A DNA stretch of 64,000 nt from CADEED01 sp036677145 (GTDB lineage: Bacteria > Pseudomonadota > Gammaproteobacteria > Steroidobacterales > Steroidobacteraceae), in the NCBI GenBank assembly GCA_036677145.1, contig JAKFFF010000027.1, forward strand, positions 30,082-94,081, read 5' to 3'. Below the pieces are notes generated by a model, which saw only the letters and a list, made by a program, of their open reading frames with translations, had not been told where the DNA came from and made no database searches. The first letter of the stretch is position 1. The number at the start of each line of letters is the position of its first letter. Both the position numbers and the translations under genes were made by a program. Below are positions 1 through 8,467 of this stretch, piece after piece.

Positions 1-437
1 TCTACTGCACCACCAAGTTCGCGGTGCGTGGCCTGTCGGAATGCCTGCAGCTCGACCTGGCGCCGCAAGGCATCGGCGTTTCGGTGCTGTGCCCGGGCGC
101 GGTCAACACCAACATCCACGAGGCGGTGCTGACCCGTCCCAAACACCTCGCGAACACGGGCTATTACGGTGCAGACCCGGCCGTCATGCAGAGCCTCAAA
201 GAGGTGATAGCCCCGGGCTACGACCCGGTCGAACTAGGCCAGATCGTGGTGCGTGCCGTGAAGGCCAACGAGCTGTACGTGATTCCCTACGCCGAATTCA
301 AGGCGCCGCTGCAGGAGCGGCTCGACCTGGCGCTCAAGGTCATCCCCGATCCAGCGGACGACCCGGGCATGGCGGCGCGCGAAGCGGCGATGGCCAGGCG
401 CCGGGCGGAACGCGCGGCGCAGGCGCGCAAAGGTTAG
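1..437 (+). CDS. Short-chain dehydrogenase/reductase, C-terminal part
   Basis: The gene runs in from the left edge, so only its 3' part is visible, and the reading frame is open from base 3. The first residues are YCTTK, the YxxxK catalytic motif of classical SDR enzymes, followed by the usual helix and a CPGAVNT segment that closes the NAD(P)-binding fold. The C-terminus is long and basic, rich in Ala and Arg. It would catalyse an NAD(P)-dependent alcohol/ketone oxidoreduction, but the substrate cannot be read from this fragment. It ends 97 bp before the ydcS-like gene and shows no clear link to it. Confidence 0.85.
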   Translation, partial: YCTTKFAVRGLSECLQLDLAPQGIGVSVLCPGAVNTNIHEAVLTRPKHLANTGYYGADPAVMQSLKEVIAPGYDPVELGQIVVRAVKANELYVIPYAEFKAPLQERLDLALKVIPDPADDPGMAAREAAMARRRAERAAQARKG

Positions 438-534
438 GCACGAAACCCTGGTCGGGCCCAACTGAATCCGGCCTACAATAGTCCGCAATGCGCATGATCC
501 ACCCCGGTTCATCGCAAACTACAAGGGACTAGCC

Positions 535-1779
535 ATGAGTGCCGCATCCGCGAAACGTTTGTTAGTCATCGTCTGCAGCGCCACCCTGACGCTCGCTGCG
601 TGTTCGAAGAAAGAACCAGAAACTCCCAAGGCCGATGAAGCCATGATGGCCTCGACCGCGCTCGAGGGCGCGCTCGACATCGTCGCGTGGCCGGGCTACA
701 TCGAGCGCGGCGAATCCGACAAGGCGTACGACTGGGTCACGGAGTTCGAGGCCGCGACCGGCTGCAAGGTGAACGTCAAAGTCGCCGCGACTTCCGATGA
801 GATGGTCACGCTGATGGCCAGCGGCGGTCCGCAGCCCAGCCCGCCGGGAGATGCATCCTGGCCGCCGCCGGGCAACGCTCCCTACGATCTCGTCACCGCC
901 TCGGGCGATGCGTCGCTGCGCCTGATCCGCGGCGGCACCGTGCAGCCAATCAGCATCGATCGCGTTCCCAGCTACAACACGCTCGACCCGCGCCTGCAGC
1001 AGGCCGCGTGGCACTTCGTCGACGGCAAGCACTACGGCGTCCCGTACCAGTGGGGTCCGAACGTGCTCATGTACAACACGGACACCTTCAAGACGCCGCC
1101 CGCGTCGTGGTCCGTGGTGTTCGAGCCGCAGAAGCTGCCGGACGGCAAGCAGAACAAAGGCCGCGTGCAGGCGTACGACGGACCTATCTACATCGCCGAC
1201 GCGGCGCTGTACCTGATGACGAAGAAACCCGAGCTCGGCATCGACGATCCCTACGAACTCAACGAATCGCAGTACGCGGAGGTCCTCAAGGTCCTGCGGG
1301 TCCAGCATCCGCTGATCCAGCGTTATTGGCACGATGCGAACGTGCAGGTGCAGGATTTCCAGAACGAAGGTGTCGTGGCCTCGGGTTCGTGGCCGTTCCA
1401 GGTGAACACGCTGCTCGCGAACAAGGCCAAGGTTGCGAGCACGGTGCCGGCCGAAGGCGCCACCGGGTGGGCCGACACGACCATGCTCGCCACCGGCGCG
1501 CGGCATCCGAACTGCGCCTACAAATGGCTCGAGTGGTCGATCTCGCCGAAAGTGCAGGGTGACGTGGCCGCGTGGTTCGGCTCGAACCCGGTCGTGCCGA
1601 AAGCCTGCGAAGGCAATGCGCTGCTCGGCCCCGAGGGCTGCAAGAGCAACGGCATCGAGAACTTCGACAAGATCAAATTCTGGCGCACGCCGGAGGCGCA
1701 GTGCGCCTCGAACCCGGAAGGTTGCGTGCCCTACAACCGCTGGGTGACCGACTACATCGCCGTGATGGGAGGCAAGTAG
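535..1779 (+). CDS. ydcS: Polyamine-type ABC transporter substrate-binding lipoprotein (YdcS-like)
   Basis: This 414-residue protein has a lipoprotein signal ending in LAAC (lipidated Cys23), followed by a PotD/PotF-type binding fold (VAWPGYIERG near residue 50). It would capture a polyamine or a related compound at the inner-membrane surface of the periplasm. The next four genes are an ATPase, two permeases and a gamma-aminobutyraldehyde dehydrogenase, exactly the order of E. coli ydcSTUV-patD, and that order is what supports the symbol. A Pro-rich stretch near residues 98-112 looks like a lineage-specific loop. A TACAAT hexamer at 474-479 could be a -10 box, but I see no convincing -35. E. 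coli YdcS has also been linked to polyhydroxybutyrate synthesis. That role is not testable here. Confidence 0.85.
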   Translation: MSAASAKRLLVIVCSATLTLAACSKKEPETPKADEAMMASTALEGALDIVAWPGYIERGESDKAYDWVTEFEAATGCKVNVKVAATSDEMVTLMASGGPQPSPPGDASWPPPGNAPYDLVTASGDASLRLIRGGTVQPISIDRVPSYNTLDPRLQQAAWHFVDGKHYGVPYQWGPNVLMYNTDTFKTPPASWSVVFEPQKLPDGKQNKGRVQAYDGPIYIADAALYLMTKKPELGIDDPYELNESQYAEVLKVLRVQHPLIQRYWHDANVQVQDFQNEGVVASGSWPFQVNTLLANKAKVASTVPAEGATGWADTTMLATGARHPNCAYKWLEWSISPKVQGDVAAWFGSNPVVPKACEGNALLGPEGCKSNGIENFDKIKFWRTPEAQCASNPEGCVPYNRWVTDYIAVMGGK

Positions 1780-1793
1780 ATAGCCGCCGTGCC

Positions 1794-2816
1794 ATGAGTG
1801 CGGCGATCGAGTTCCGCTCCGTTTCGCGCATCTATGGAGAGCTGCGCGCGGTCGACGACGTATCGTTTTCGGTCGCGCCCGGCGAATTCTTCGCGATGCT
1901 CGGTCCTTCGGGCTCCGGCAAGACGACCTGCCTGAGACTCGTCGCGGGTTTCGATGCGCCGGATCGCGGACAGGTGCTGCTCGAAGGCGTCGATGTCACG
2001 GCCGTGCCGCCGTACGACCGCAACGTCAACACGGTCTTCCAGGACTACGCGCTGTTCCCGCACATGACCGTACTCGAAAACGTCGCGTACGGGCCGCGCA
2101 TGCGCGGTGTCGGAAAAGCCGAGCGCTCGCGCCGCGCCCGCGAGATGCTCGAGCTGGTGCAGCTCGGAGCGCTGGGCGAGCGCCGGCCGGCGCAGCTCTC
2201 GGGTGGACAACGGCAGCGTGTGGCGCTCGCGCGCGCGCTGATCAATCAACCGAAAGTGCTGTTGCTCGACGAACCGCTGGGCGCGCTCGACCTCAAGCTG
2301 CGCGAAGAAATGCAGATCGAGCTCAAGAGCCTGCAGAAGAAGCTCGGCATCACCTTCGTCTTCGTGACCCATGACCAGGGCGAAGCATTGTCGATGGCGG
2401 ATCGCGTCGCGGTGTTCAACCAGGGCCGCATCGAGCAACTCGCGGCGCCACGCGAGTTGTACCTGAATCCGGCCACGTCGTTCGTCGCGCGATTCGTCGG
2501 CAGCGCCAACGTCGCGGATGCGGGACTCGCCGCGAAACTCATCGGGCGCGAGACGCCGTTCGCGGTGCGCGCCGAGAACGTCGACATTCACATCGAAGGC
2601 GCGGCGCCGCCCGCGGACGCCGTCGTCGCTCCCGGCGCCCTGGTCGCCGTGCAATTCCATGGCGCCGCGAGCCGCTGGCAGGTCGCGCTCGACGCGGGCG
2701 CCGTCTGGAGCGCGCTCGTCACGGAAGAAGATGCGCGCGCGCTCAATGGGCTCAACGTCGGCGCGCGGGTCAAACTATCCTGGCCGCCCACCGCGGCCGT
2801 GACCCTGACGGCGTAA
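1794..2816 (+). CDS. ydcT: Polyamine-type ABC transporter ATPase (YdcT/PotA-like)
   Basis: The start is the ATG at 1794, 14 bp after the ydcS stop. The longer open frame upstream overlaps ydcS and is a shadow. The 340-residue product has Walker A GPSGSGKTT at 37-45, a VFQDYALFP Q-loop, the LSGGQRQRV signature, Walker B VLLLDEP and the H-loop VTHDQ. A TOBE-like regulatory domain follows in the last ~100 residues. It is the energising subunit for the two permeases encoded immediately downstream. The gap to the next gene is 2 bp, consistent with a single transcript. Confidence 0.9.
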   Translation: MSAAIEFRSVSRIYGELRAVDDVSFSVAPGEFFAMLGPSGSGKTTCLRLVAGFDAPDRGQVLLEGVDVTAVPPYDRNVNTVFQDYALFPHMTVLENVAYGPRMRGVGKAERSRRAREMLELVQLGALGERRPAQLSGGQRQRVALARALINQPKVLLLDEPLGALDLKLREEMQIELKSLQKKLGITFVFVTHDQGEALSMADRVAVFNQGRIEQLAAPRELYLNPATSFVARFVGSANVADAGLAAKLIGRETPFAVRAENVDIHIEGAAPPADAVVAPGALVAVQFHGAASRWQVALDAGAVWSALVTEEDARALNGLNVGARVKLSWPPTAAVTLTA

Positions 2817-2818
2817 AC

Positions 2819-3724
2819 ATGCGCGCCGCGTCGACTTTCTTCTACCGGCGTCCCTACTGGTACCTGGCGTTGCTGCTCGCGCCGCCGCTGCTGTGGTTCG
2901 GCACCGTCTACCTGGGCTCGCTGTTCGCGCTGCTGTCGCAAAGCTTCTACCGCATCGATGACTTCACCGCGCGGGTCGTCGAAGAACCAACGCTCGCGAC
3001 CTACGAACAATTGATCACGCAGCCGGCGAACGTCGACATCGTGTGGCGCACGGTGCTCATGGCGGTCTGCGTCACCATCGCCTGCGCGCTGATCGCGCTG
3101 CCCATCGCAACCTACATGGCGCGTTACGCGAAGGGCAAGGTGAAGGCGATGTTCTACGTCGGCGTGATGTTGCCGATGTGGACCAGTTACCTGGTCAAGG
3201 TATACGCGTGGCGCCTGCTGCTCGCGAAGGAAGGCATCGTCGCCTGGTACTTCGACAAACTGGGAATGGCCCATCTACTCGAGGGTGTGCTCGAAGCGCC
3301 GGGCGTGGGCGGACCCTCGCTGTCATCGTCGTACATCGGAATGTTCCTGGTCTTCGTATACATGTGGCTGCCGTTCATGATCCTGCCGATGGCTGCGGCG
3401 CTCGAACGTGTGCCGGGCTCGCTGCTGCAGGCGTCGGCCGATCTCGGCGCGCGGCCCGCGCAGACTTTCCGCAGCGTGATCCTGCCGCTCGCGATTCCGG
3501 GCATCGCGGCCGGCTCGGTGTTTACGTTTTCTCTGACTCTCGGCGACTACATCATCCCGAGCGTGGTGGGTTCGCCGGGATATTTCATCGGCATGATGGT
3601 GTATGCGCAGCAGGGCACCGCCGGAAACATTCCCCTCGCGGCCGCGTTCTCCGTCGTGCCGATCGTGCTGATATTCATCTACCTGGGCATCGCCAAGCGA
3701 TTTGGAGCGTTCGATGCGCTCTAG
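2819..3724 (+). CDS. ydcU: ABC transporter permease (YdcU/PotB-like)
   Basis: This 301-residue inner-membrane permease has about six transmembrane segments. It carries a PotB-type EAA loop (ASADLGARPAQTFRSVILPL) that contacts the ATPase. It starts 2 bp after ydcT, and its last codons overlap the start of ydcV. That overlap is typical of tightly coupled transporter operons. It would form a heterodimeric channel with the ydcV product. The family is clear, but the transported polyamine cannot be told from sequence. Confidence 0.88.
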   Translation: MRAASTFFYRRPYWYLALLLAPPLLWFGTVYLGSLFALLSQSFYRIDDFTARVVEEPTLATYEQLITQPANVDIVWRTVLMAVCVTIACALIALPIATYMARYAKGKVKAMFYVGVMLPMWTSYLVKVYAWRLLLAKEGIVAWYFDKLGMAHLLEGVLEAPGVGGPSLSSSYIGMFLVFVYMWLPFMILPMAAALERVPGSLLQASADLGARPAQTFRSVILPLAIPGIAAGSVFTFSLTLGDYIIPSVVGSPGYFIGMMVYAQQGTAGNIPLAAAFSVVPIVLIFIYLGIAKRFGAFDAL

Positions 3725-4535
3725 AAGAAGATACCGGCCGGACAGGCCCGCGCTGCTCACGAAGGTCGGCGCGTTCGCCGGGCTGCTCTTCATGCACATC
3801 CCGGTGCTGATCATCATCATGTACGCGTTCACGACCGAAGATCGCACGTACAAGTTTCCGCCGCCTGGGTTCACGCTGCGCTGGTTCGGGCGCGCCTTCG
3901 AGCGGCCGGACATCTGGGAGGCGTTCCGGTTGTCGATGGCCGTTGCCGCCTGCGCGACCGTCGTCGCGCTCATCCTCGGCACGTTCGCGGCATTCGCGAT
4001 GGCGCGCGCGAAATTTCCCGCGAAAGATTCGTTGACGGTGTTGTTCGTGTTGCCGATCGCGCTGCCGGGCATCATCACCGGCATCGCGCTGCTCTCGGCG
4101 ATGCGGATGTGGCGCATCGATCCTTCGTTTCTCACCATCGTTGCCGGTCACGCGACCTTCTGCATGATCATCGTCTACAACAACGTGGTTGCCCGCCTGC
4201 GGCGTCTGCCCGCGAACTGGGTCGAGGCATCGATGGACCTGGGCGCCGACGGTGCCCAGACATTGCGCTACGTGTTGCTGCCGCAGATCGCGACCGCGTT
4301 CCTGGCCGGCGGCATGCTGGCCTTCGCCTTGTCGTTCGACGAGATCATCGTCACGATCTTCACGGCCGGGAACGAGCGCACCTTGCCGATCTGGTTCTTC
4401 AACGAACTGTTCCGGCCGCGCGACCGGCCCGTCACGAACGTCGTCGCGGTCATCGTGATCGTCGTGACGCTGATTCCCATCCTGCTGGCTTACTACCTCA
4501 CGAGGCCCGACGATGAACACGAAACTGCTCGTTAA
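3714..4535 (+). CDS. ydcV: ABC transporter permease (YdcV/PotC-like)
   Basis: The ATG at 3714 is chosen because GGAG at 3704-3707 sits 6 bp upstream. An in-frame TTG at 3702 is less likely. The product is 273 residues with about six membrane spans and a PotC-type EAA loop (ASMDLGADGAQTLRYVLLPQ). It pairs with YdcU. The gene overlaps ydcU by 11 bp upstream and patD by 23 bp downstream, so translation of the whole unit is probably coupled. Confidence 0.88.
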   Translation: MRSRRRYRPDRPALLTKVGAFAGLLFMHIPVLIIIMYAFTTEDRTYKFPPPGFTLRWFGRAFERPDIWEAFRLSMAVAACATVVALILGTFAAFAMARAKFPAKDSLTVLFVLPIALPGIITGIALLSAMRMWRIDPSFLTIVAGHATFCMIIVYNNVVARLRRLPANWVEASMDLGADGAQTLRYVLLPQIATAFLAGGMLAFALSFDEIIVTIFTAGNERTLPIWFFNELFRPRDRPVTNVVAVIVIVVTLIPILLAYYLTRPDDEHETAR

Positions 4536-5937
4536 CGGCAAGCTCACCAAGGGCAAGGGCGAGGATCTCGGCGTGCTCGACCCGGCCACCGGCAAAGTCA
4601 TCGTGCACGTCAATGAAGCGTCCGAAGAGCAGATCGCCGCCGCCGTGCAGGCCGCGGCGAAGGCGTTTCCCGGCTGGGCCGCCACGGTGCCGAAGGATCG
4701 CGCGACGCTGCTGTTGAAACTCGCCGACCGCATCGAGGCGGAAGGCGCGGAGTTCGCGAAACTCGAATCGCAGAACTGCGGCAAGCCGTATGCGGCCGCA
4801 TTGAACGACGAGATTCCCGCGGTCGCCGATGTGTTCCGGTTCTTCGCCGGCGCGGCGCGCACGATGCACGGCGCGCTGGCCGGTGAATATCTCGCCGGCT
4901 TCACGAGCATGATCCGCCGCGACCCCATCGGTGTCGTCGCGTCGATCGCGCCGTGGAACTATCCACTGATGATGGCCGCCTGGAAGCTGGGCCCCGCGCT
5001 CGCGGGCGGCAACACCGTCGTGTTGAAACCTTCCGAGCAGACGCCGCTGTCCACGCTCAAACTCGCGACTCTGTTCGCGGAACTGTTTCCGCCCGGCGTC
5101 GTGAACATTGTCTGTGGACGCGGCAACACGGTGGGCGCGCCGCTGGTGGCGCAGCCCCAGGTCGCGATGATCTCGCTCACCGGTTCGATCGCCAGCGGTG
5201 AGAAGGTGTTGTCCGCCGCGGTGAACGGCACGAAGCGCACGCATCTCGAACTCGGCGGCAAGGCGCCGGTCATCGTGTTCGACGACGCGGACCTGGATTC
5301 CGTGGTCAGCGGCGTGCGCACCTTCGGGTTCTACAACGCCGGCCAGGACTGCACGGCCGCGTGCCGCATCTACGCGGGCCCCAAGATCTACGACAAACTA
5401 GTCGCGGACCTGTCCGATGCGGCGGGCAGCATCAAGGTCGGCACGCAGGAAGAAGAGGGCGTCGAGATGGGGCCCCTGATCACCGCCAAACATCGTTCGC
5501 GGGTCTCGGGTTTCGTGCAGCGCGCCGCGGAGAAGCGGCACATCGAAGTCACCGCCGGTGGCAAGGCGCGTTCGGGTGGCGGATTTTTCTACGAACCCAC
5601 GGTTATCGCCGGCGCGAAGCAGACCGATGAGATCGTGCAGAAGGAAGTGTTCGGGCCGGTAGTCAGCGTGACCCGCTTCAAGGACGCCGACCAGGCCATC
5701 GAGTGGGCGAACGACTCTGACTACGGGCTCGCCTCATCGGTGTGGACGAAGGACGTGGGCAAGGCGATGAAAGTCGCCGCTCGCCTGCAGTACGGCTGCA
5801 CGTGGATCAACACGCACTTCATGCTGGTGAGCGAGATGCCGCACGGCGGCTTGAAGCGTTCGGGTTACGGCAAGGATCTATCGATGTATGCGCTCGAGGA
5901 CTACACGACCGTCCGGCACGTCATGGTCAAGTTCTAG
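4513..5937 (+). CDS. patD: Gamma-aminobutyraldehyde dehydrogenase (PatD/YdcW-like)
   Basis: This 474-residue NAD-dependent aldehyde dehydrogenase has Asn149 in APWNY, general base Glu246 in LELGGK and the nucleophile Cys280 in NAGQDCTAACR. From memory the whole sequence closely tracks E. coli PatD, including NDEIP, VFRFFAGAAR, TSMIRRDP and the SGYGKD C-terminus. The reaction is 4-aminobutanal to 4-aminobutanoate, the second step of putrescine breakdown. Its place at the end of the transporter operon suggests uptake and oxidation of putrescine-derived substrates are made together. The aminotransferase that would make the aldehyde is not in the window. Confidence 0.92.
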   Translation: MNTKLLVNGKLTKGKGEDLGVLDPATGKVIVHVNEASEEQIAAAVQAAAKAFPGWAATVPKDRATLLLKLADRIEAEGAEFAKLESQNCGKPYAAALNDEIPAVADVFRFFAGAARTMHGALAGEYLAGFTSMIRRDPIGVVASIAPWNYPLMMAAWKLGPALAGGNTVVLKPSEQTPLSTLKLATLFAELFPPGVVNIVCGRGNTVGAPLVAQPQVAMISLTGSIASGEKVLSAAVNGTKRTHLELGGKAPVIVFDDADLDSVVSGVRTFGFYNAGQDCTAACRIYAGPKIYDKLVADLSDAAGSIKVGTQEEEGVEMGPLITAKHRSRVSGFVQRAAEKRHIEVTAGGKARSGGGFFYEPTVIAGAKQTDEIVQKEVFGPVVSVTRFKDADQAIEWANDSDYGLASSVWTKDVGKAMKVAARLQYGCTWINTHFMLVSEMPHGGLKRSGYGKDLSMYALEDYTTVRHVMVKF

Positions 5938-6540
5938 TTCGGGGGGCTCGAGCCGGTATTCCCCGGGCCCCAGGCGCGTGAGCACCATGTATCGATCGCA
6001 GTGGGCGAAGACCCGGTTGCCTTCGTCCTTCCAAACCGCGAAGGCGACTTCGCGTTCTTCGCGGTAATCGAACGGTTTGTCCAGCAAGACGTTGTGCAGC
6101 GCGCCGCGCGCCGCCAGGTAGCGGAACACCCGGTACGCCTCATCGATCGGCACCGCGCCGTGATTGGCGCCGATGCTGAACATCGTTCCGTCGATGCGCG
6201 CGAAAAGTCGTTCCTCGGCATGACCGCAATCCCACGCATCCTGAGGGTCGCGGCGGCAGTACACCTCGTACGCCACCGGCTGGCCCTCGACGTGGCGGTG
6301 CGGATCGCAGCGCACGTTCACCATCGTCAACTTGAAATCGTTTCCCTTCGGGTAGCCGACGCCCTCGGCCGCGTACATCCCGACGCCATGCGGGCGGCAC
6401 GCGCGTTCTTCGAAGCGTTTCTCCTGCCCCTTTGTCAGGTTGGAAATTCCGAGCGCGGATGAAAATGTCGTGGCTCGCGCTTCGCCCGCGACGATGCACG
6501 CGAGGCAGGCAGTGAGCAACGATGCGCGCCCGTTTGTCAT
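5878..6540 (-). CDS. Secreted protein of unknown function
   Basis: The start is the ATG at 6540 (MTNGRASLLTAC), which gives a plausible cleavable signal peptide ending near EARA-TTF. A longer open frame upstream has a low-complexity Cys/Ser-rich start and is unlikely. The mature part is about 195 residues and has four cysteines that could form disulfides. I recognise no family. Its last 60 bp lie antisense to the 3' end of patD. It follows the DUF1761 gene on the same strand by 7 bp and is probably cotranscribed with it. Confidence 0.6.
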   Translation of the reverse strand: MTNGRASLLTACLACIVAGEARATTFSSALGISNLTKGQEKRFEERACRPHGVGMYAAEGVGYPKGNDFKLTMVNVRCDPHRHVEGQPVAYEVYCRRDPQDAWDCGHAEERLFARIDGTMFSIGANHGAVPIDEAYRVFRYLAARGALHNVLLDKPFDYREEREVAFAVWKDEGNRVFAHCDRYMVLTRLGPGEYRLEPPELELDHDVPDGRVVLERIHR

Positions 6541-6547
6541 GCCCGCG

Positions 6548-6943
6548 CTACAGCCACAGCCCGAGGATGAGACCGTACAGCCCGAACTGCACGGTGTGAT
6601 AGCCGCCATCGATCAGCAACAGCGTCGTGTCGCGGTTCGCGAACTGATAGTTGATGCCGAAACTCATCGCGACGAATCCGGCGCCGACGAGCAGGCCCTG
6701 GAACAGCGCGGCGACGGCACTGGACGCCGGCGGCATCAACAACGCGTAAGCGAACGCGGCGACGAGCGCGAACAGAAAGCTCAGTCCGAAAACTTTTGCC
6801 GGATGTCCGTTGTCCGGCCGAAGCAAGTCACCGGTGCCGCGTTTCCACGCTTCGCCAAACAACTTTGGCGAATACCACAACCCGCCCACGAGAAAAGACG
6901 ACGCGGCGGCGACGACCACGGCAAAGAAATTGATTTCGGGCAT
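6548..6943 (-). CDS. DUF1761 family membrane protein
   Basis: This 131-residue protein has four predicted membrane segments. The N-terminal motif GGLWYSPKLFGEAW is the hallmark of the DUF1761 family, whose function is unknown. It lies 7 bp upstream of the secreted-protein gene on the same strand. About 110 bp with no gene separate it from the rhomboid gene to its right. Confidence 0.8.
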   Translation of the reverse strand: MPEINFFAVVVAAASSFLVGGLWYSPKLFGEAWKRGTGDLLRPDNGHPAKVFGLSFLFALVAAFAYALLMPPASSAVAALFQGLLVGAGFVAMSFGINYQFANRDTTLLLIDGGYHTVQFGLYGLILGLWL

Positions 6944-7053
6944 TCCGAAGCGCTCGCGAGGCTGCGGCGATGGTGCACCACTCGGGCGCGTTCAGGAATC
7001 AATCGAGTCCGACATCCGGCCGGGCAAAAAATCCATTGCCCCTAGGTCGGCCG

Positions 7054-7710
7054 CTATTTGCGGGCCACGGCGGCGGCGGGGCGGCGTTTCGGCTCCGGCT
7101 GCTCCGTGGTGAAGACTCTCCAGAACAGGATGCGGAACATGACGCCCGCGGCGAAGCCCGAGAAATGCGCGATGTAGTTCACCGGCCCGCGATCCGCGCT
7201 TTGATAGGCCAGCACGTCGAATGCGAAGAACGCGAGGATGAAGATGAGGACGGGGACCTGGAAGTTGCGCGCGAACCAGATGAACCAGATGAAACAGGTG
7301 ATGTCGTCCTTGGCGTAGCGGAACAGGAATATTCCCATGTAGCCCCAGACGACTCCCGAGAGTCCGATCGTCGGGATCGGCTGTTGCGCGGTGTATGCGT
7401 AGGCGAGGTTGGTCACCGCGACGAACAGGAAGAATGCGAGCAGGTAACCCTTGGCCGAGATCTGCGTTTCGATCGTGCGCGAGAAGCTGTAGAAAAAGAA
7501 CAGGTTGCCCAGTAGATGGAAGATGTCCGCGTGCGCGAACACGGAGGTGAACATCTTCAGCGGGTCGAGCTTGTTAGGATAAAACGCCAGCGCGAGTTGA
7601 TCCTTGCCGTTGTGCGCGAACAGGAAGACCAGCAGGCACGCGACACAGATGAAGATCGTGATGATCGGGATTCCGGTGGATCCCTTCTTGCCCAGGGGGA
7701 TGATCAGCAT
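7054..7710 (-). CDS. Rhomboid-family intramembrane serine protease
   Basis: The product is 218 residues with about six transmembrane segments. It has the rhomboid landmarks HLLGN (His65, Asn69), GLSG with nucleophile Ser118, and catalytic His182 in YIAHFSG. It would cleave membrane-anchored substrates within the inner membrane. A Lys/Arg-rich tail follows the last span. A GNAT gene ends 9 bp upstream on the same strand, but nothing identifies a substrate. Confidence 0.88.
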   Translation of the reverse strand: MLIIPLGKKGSTGIPIITIFICVACLLVFLFAHNGKDQLALAFYPNKLDPLKMFTSVFAHADIFHLLGNLFFFYSFSRTIETQISAKGYLLAFFLFVAVTNLAYAYTAQQPIPTIGLSGVVWGYMGIFLFRYAKDDITCFIWFIWFARNFQVPVLIFILAFFAFDVLAYQSADRGPVNYIAHFSGFAAGVMFRILFWRVFTTEQPEPKRRPAAAVARK

Positions 7711-7719
7711 GGGCCGAGA

Positions 7720-8445
7720 CTATACCGCGCCCGATACCCGGGAAATGACGCGCACCACGGTTTCGAGATGATTCCGGAAGCCTATCTTCTCGTACAAGGC
7801 CCGCGCTCCGGTGTTGGCGGTCATGACGTGCAGGAAGGGCGTCAGCCCGCGGCCTAACTGCCGGTGGACCAGTTTCAGCGTGAGCCGGCGGCCGAGCCCC
7901 CGGCCCTGGAAATCCGGATGTGTGCAGATGCCGCTCACCTCGCGCAGTGAACCGGCTTCCATGCGTTCGCCCGCCATCGCGATGAGCCGTGGTCCGTCGA
8001 AAAACCCAAAATATTCACCGAGTTCCGGCGTGCGCGGTCCGAAGGGCCCGGGATTGAGTTGCTGCGCCAGCGCGTGCGCCAGCGGAAAATGCCCGGGACG
8101 CAGTTGCACCGCATCCGGCGCCGCATCGTCGGTCGGCGCCGGCGCGCCCCACACCATCTTGAGCATCATCGCCTCGCGCTCGATCCGCCAGCCCGCGGGT
8201 GGATCGCCGGTCCATTGATCGCAATAGAATTGTTCGCCGGGCTCGCAGTAGTTCGAGAGCAAGGCGAAGTCCGGCGCGCGCGGATCTTCGAACCCCAGGA
8301 TGGCCGAAAAGCCGGGCGAATAACGGCGCACGCCGCCGGCGCCCGACGCGAACCTGGCGTGCGGGCCCGACAGGCAGTTCCACATGATGTTGTCGAGGAG
8401 ACTCAACACGGGGCGATTTTGCGCGCGGGCGAGCGGACCGGCCAC
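7720..8445 (-). CDS. GNAT-family N-acetyltransferase
   Basis: This 241-residue protein ends in a GNAT fold. The acetyl-CoA loop is DFQGRGLGRRLT and is followed by ANTGARALYEKIGF. The N-terminal ~110 residues (LLDNIMWNCLSGPHARF, YCDQW) belong to a group of GNATs that carry an extra substrate domain. The GTG at 8445 is used because it keeps the LLDNIMWN segment intact, and an in-frame ATG at 8385 would remove part of it. The acceptor is unknown. Confidence 0.82.
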   Translation of the reverse strand: MAGPLARAQNRPVLSLLDNIMWNCLSGPHARFASGAGGVRRYSPGFSAILGFEDPRAPDFALLSNYCEPGEQFYCDQWTGDPPAGWRIEREAMMLKMVWGAPAPTDDAAPDAVQLRPGHFPLAHALAQQLNPGPFGPRTPELGEYFGFFDGPRLIAMAGERMEAGSLREVSGICTHPDFQGRGLGRRLTLKLVHRQLGRGLTPFLHVMTANTGARALYEKIGFRNHLETVVRVISRVSGAV

Positions 8446-8467
8446 CCGGATCCGGCCGCGGCGGCAG

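Noticed and set aside
562..1506. Long antisense open frame opposite the substrate-binding protein gene
   Set aside because: It is Arg/His/Val-rich shadow coding typical of high-GC DNA, lacks any domain, and lies opposite a clearly real gene. Similar shadows occur at 3675-4928, 27462-28268, 38672-39913 and 16018-18015.
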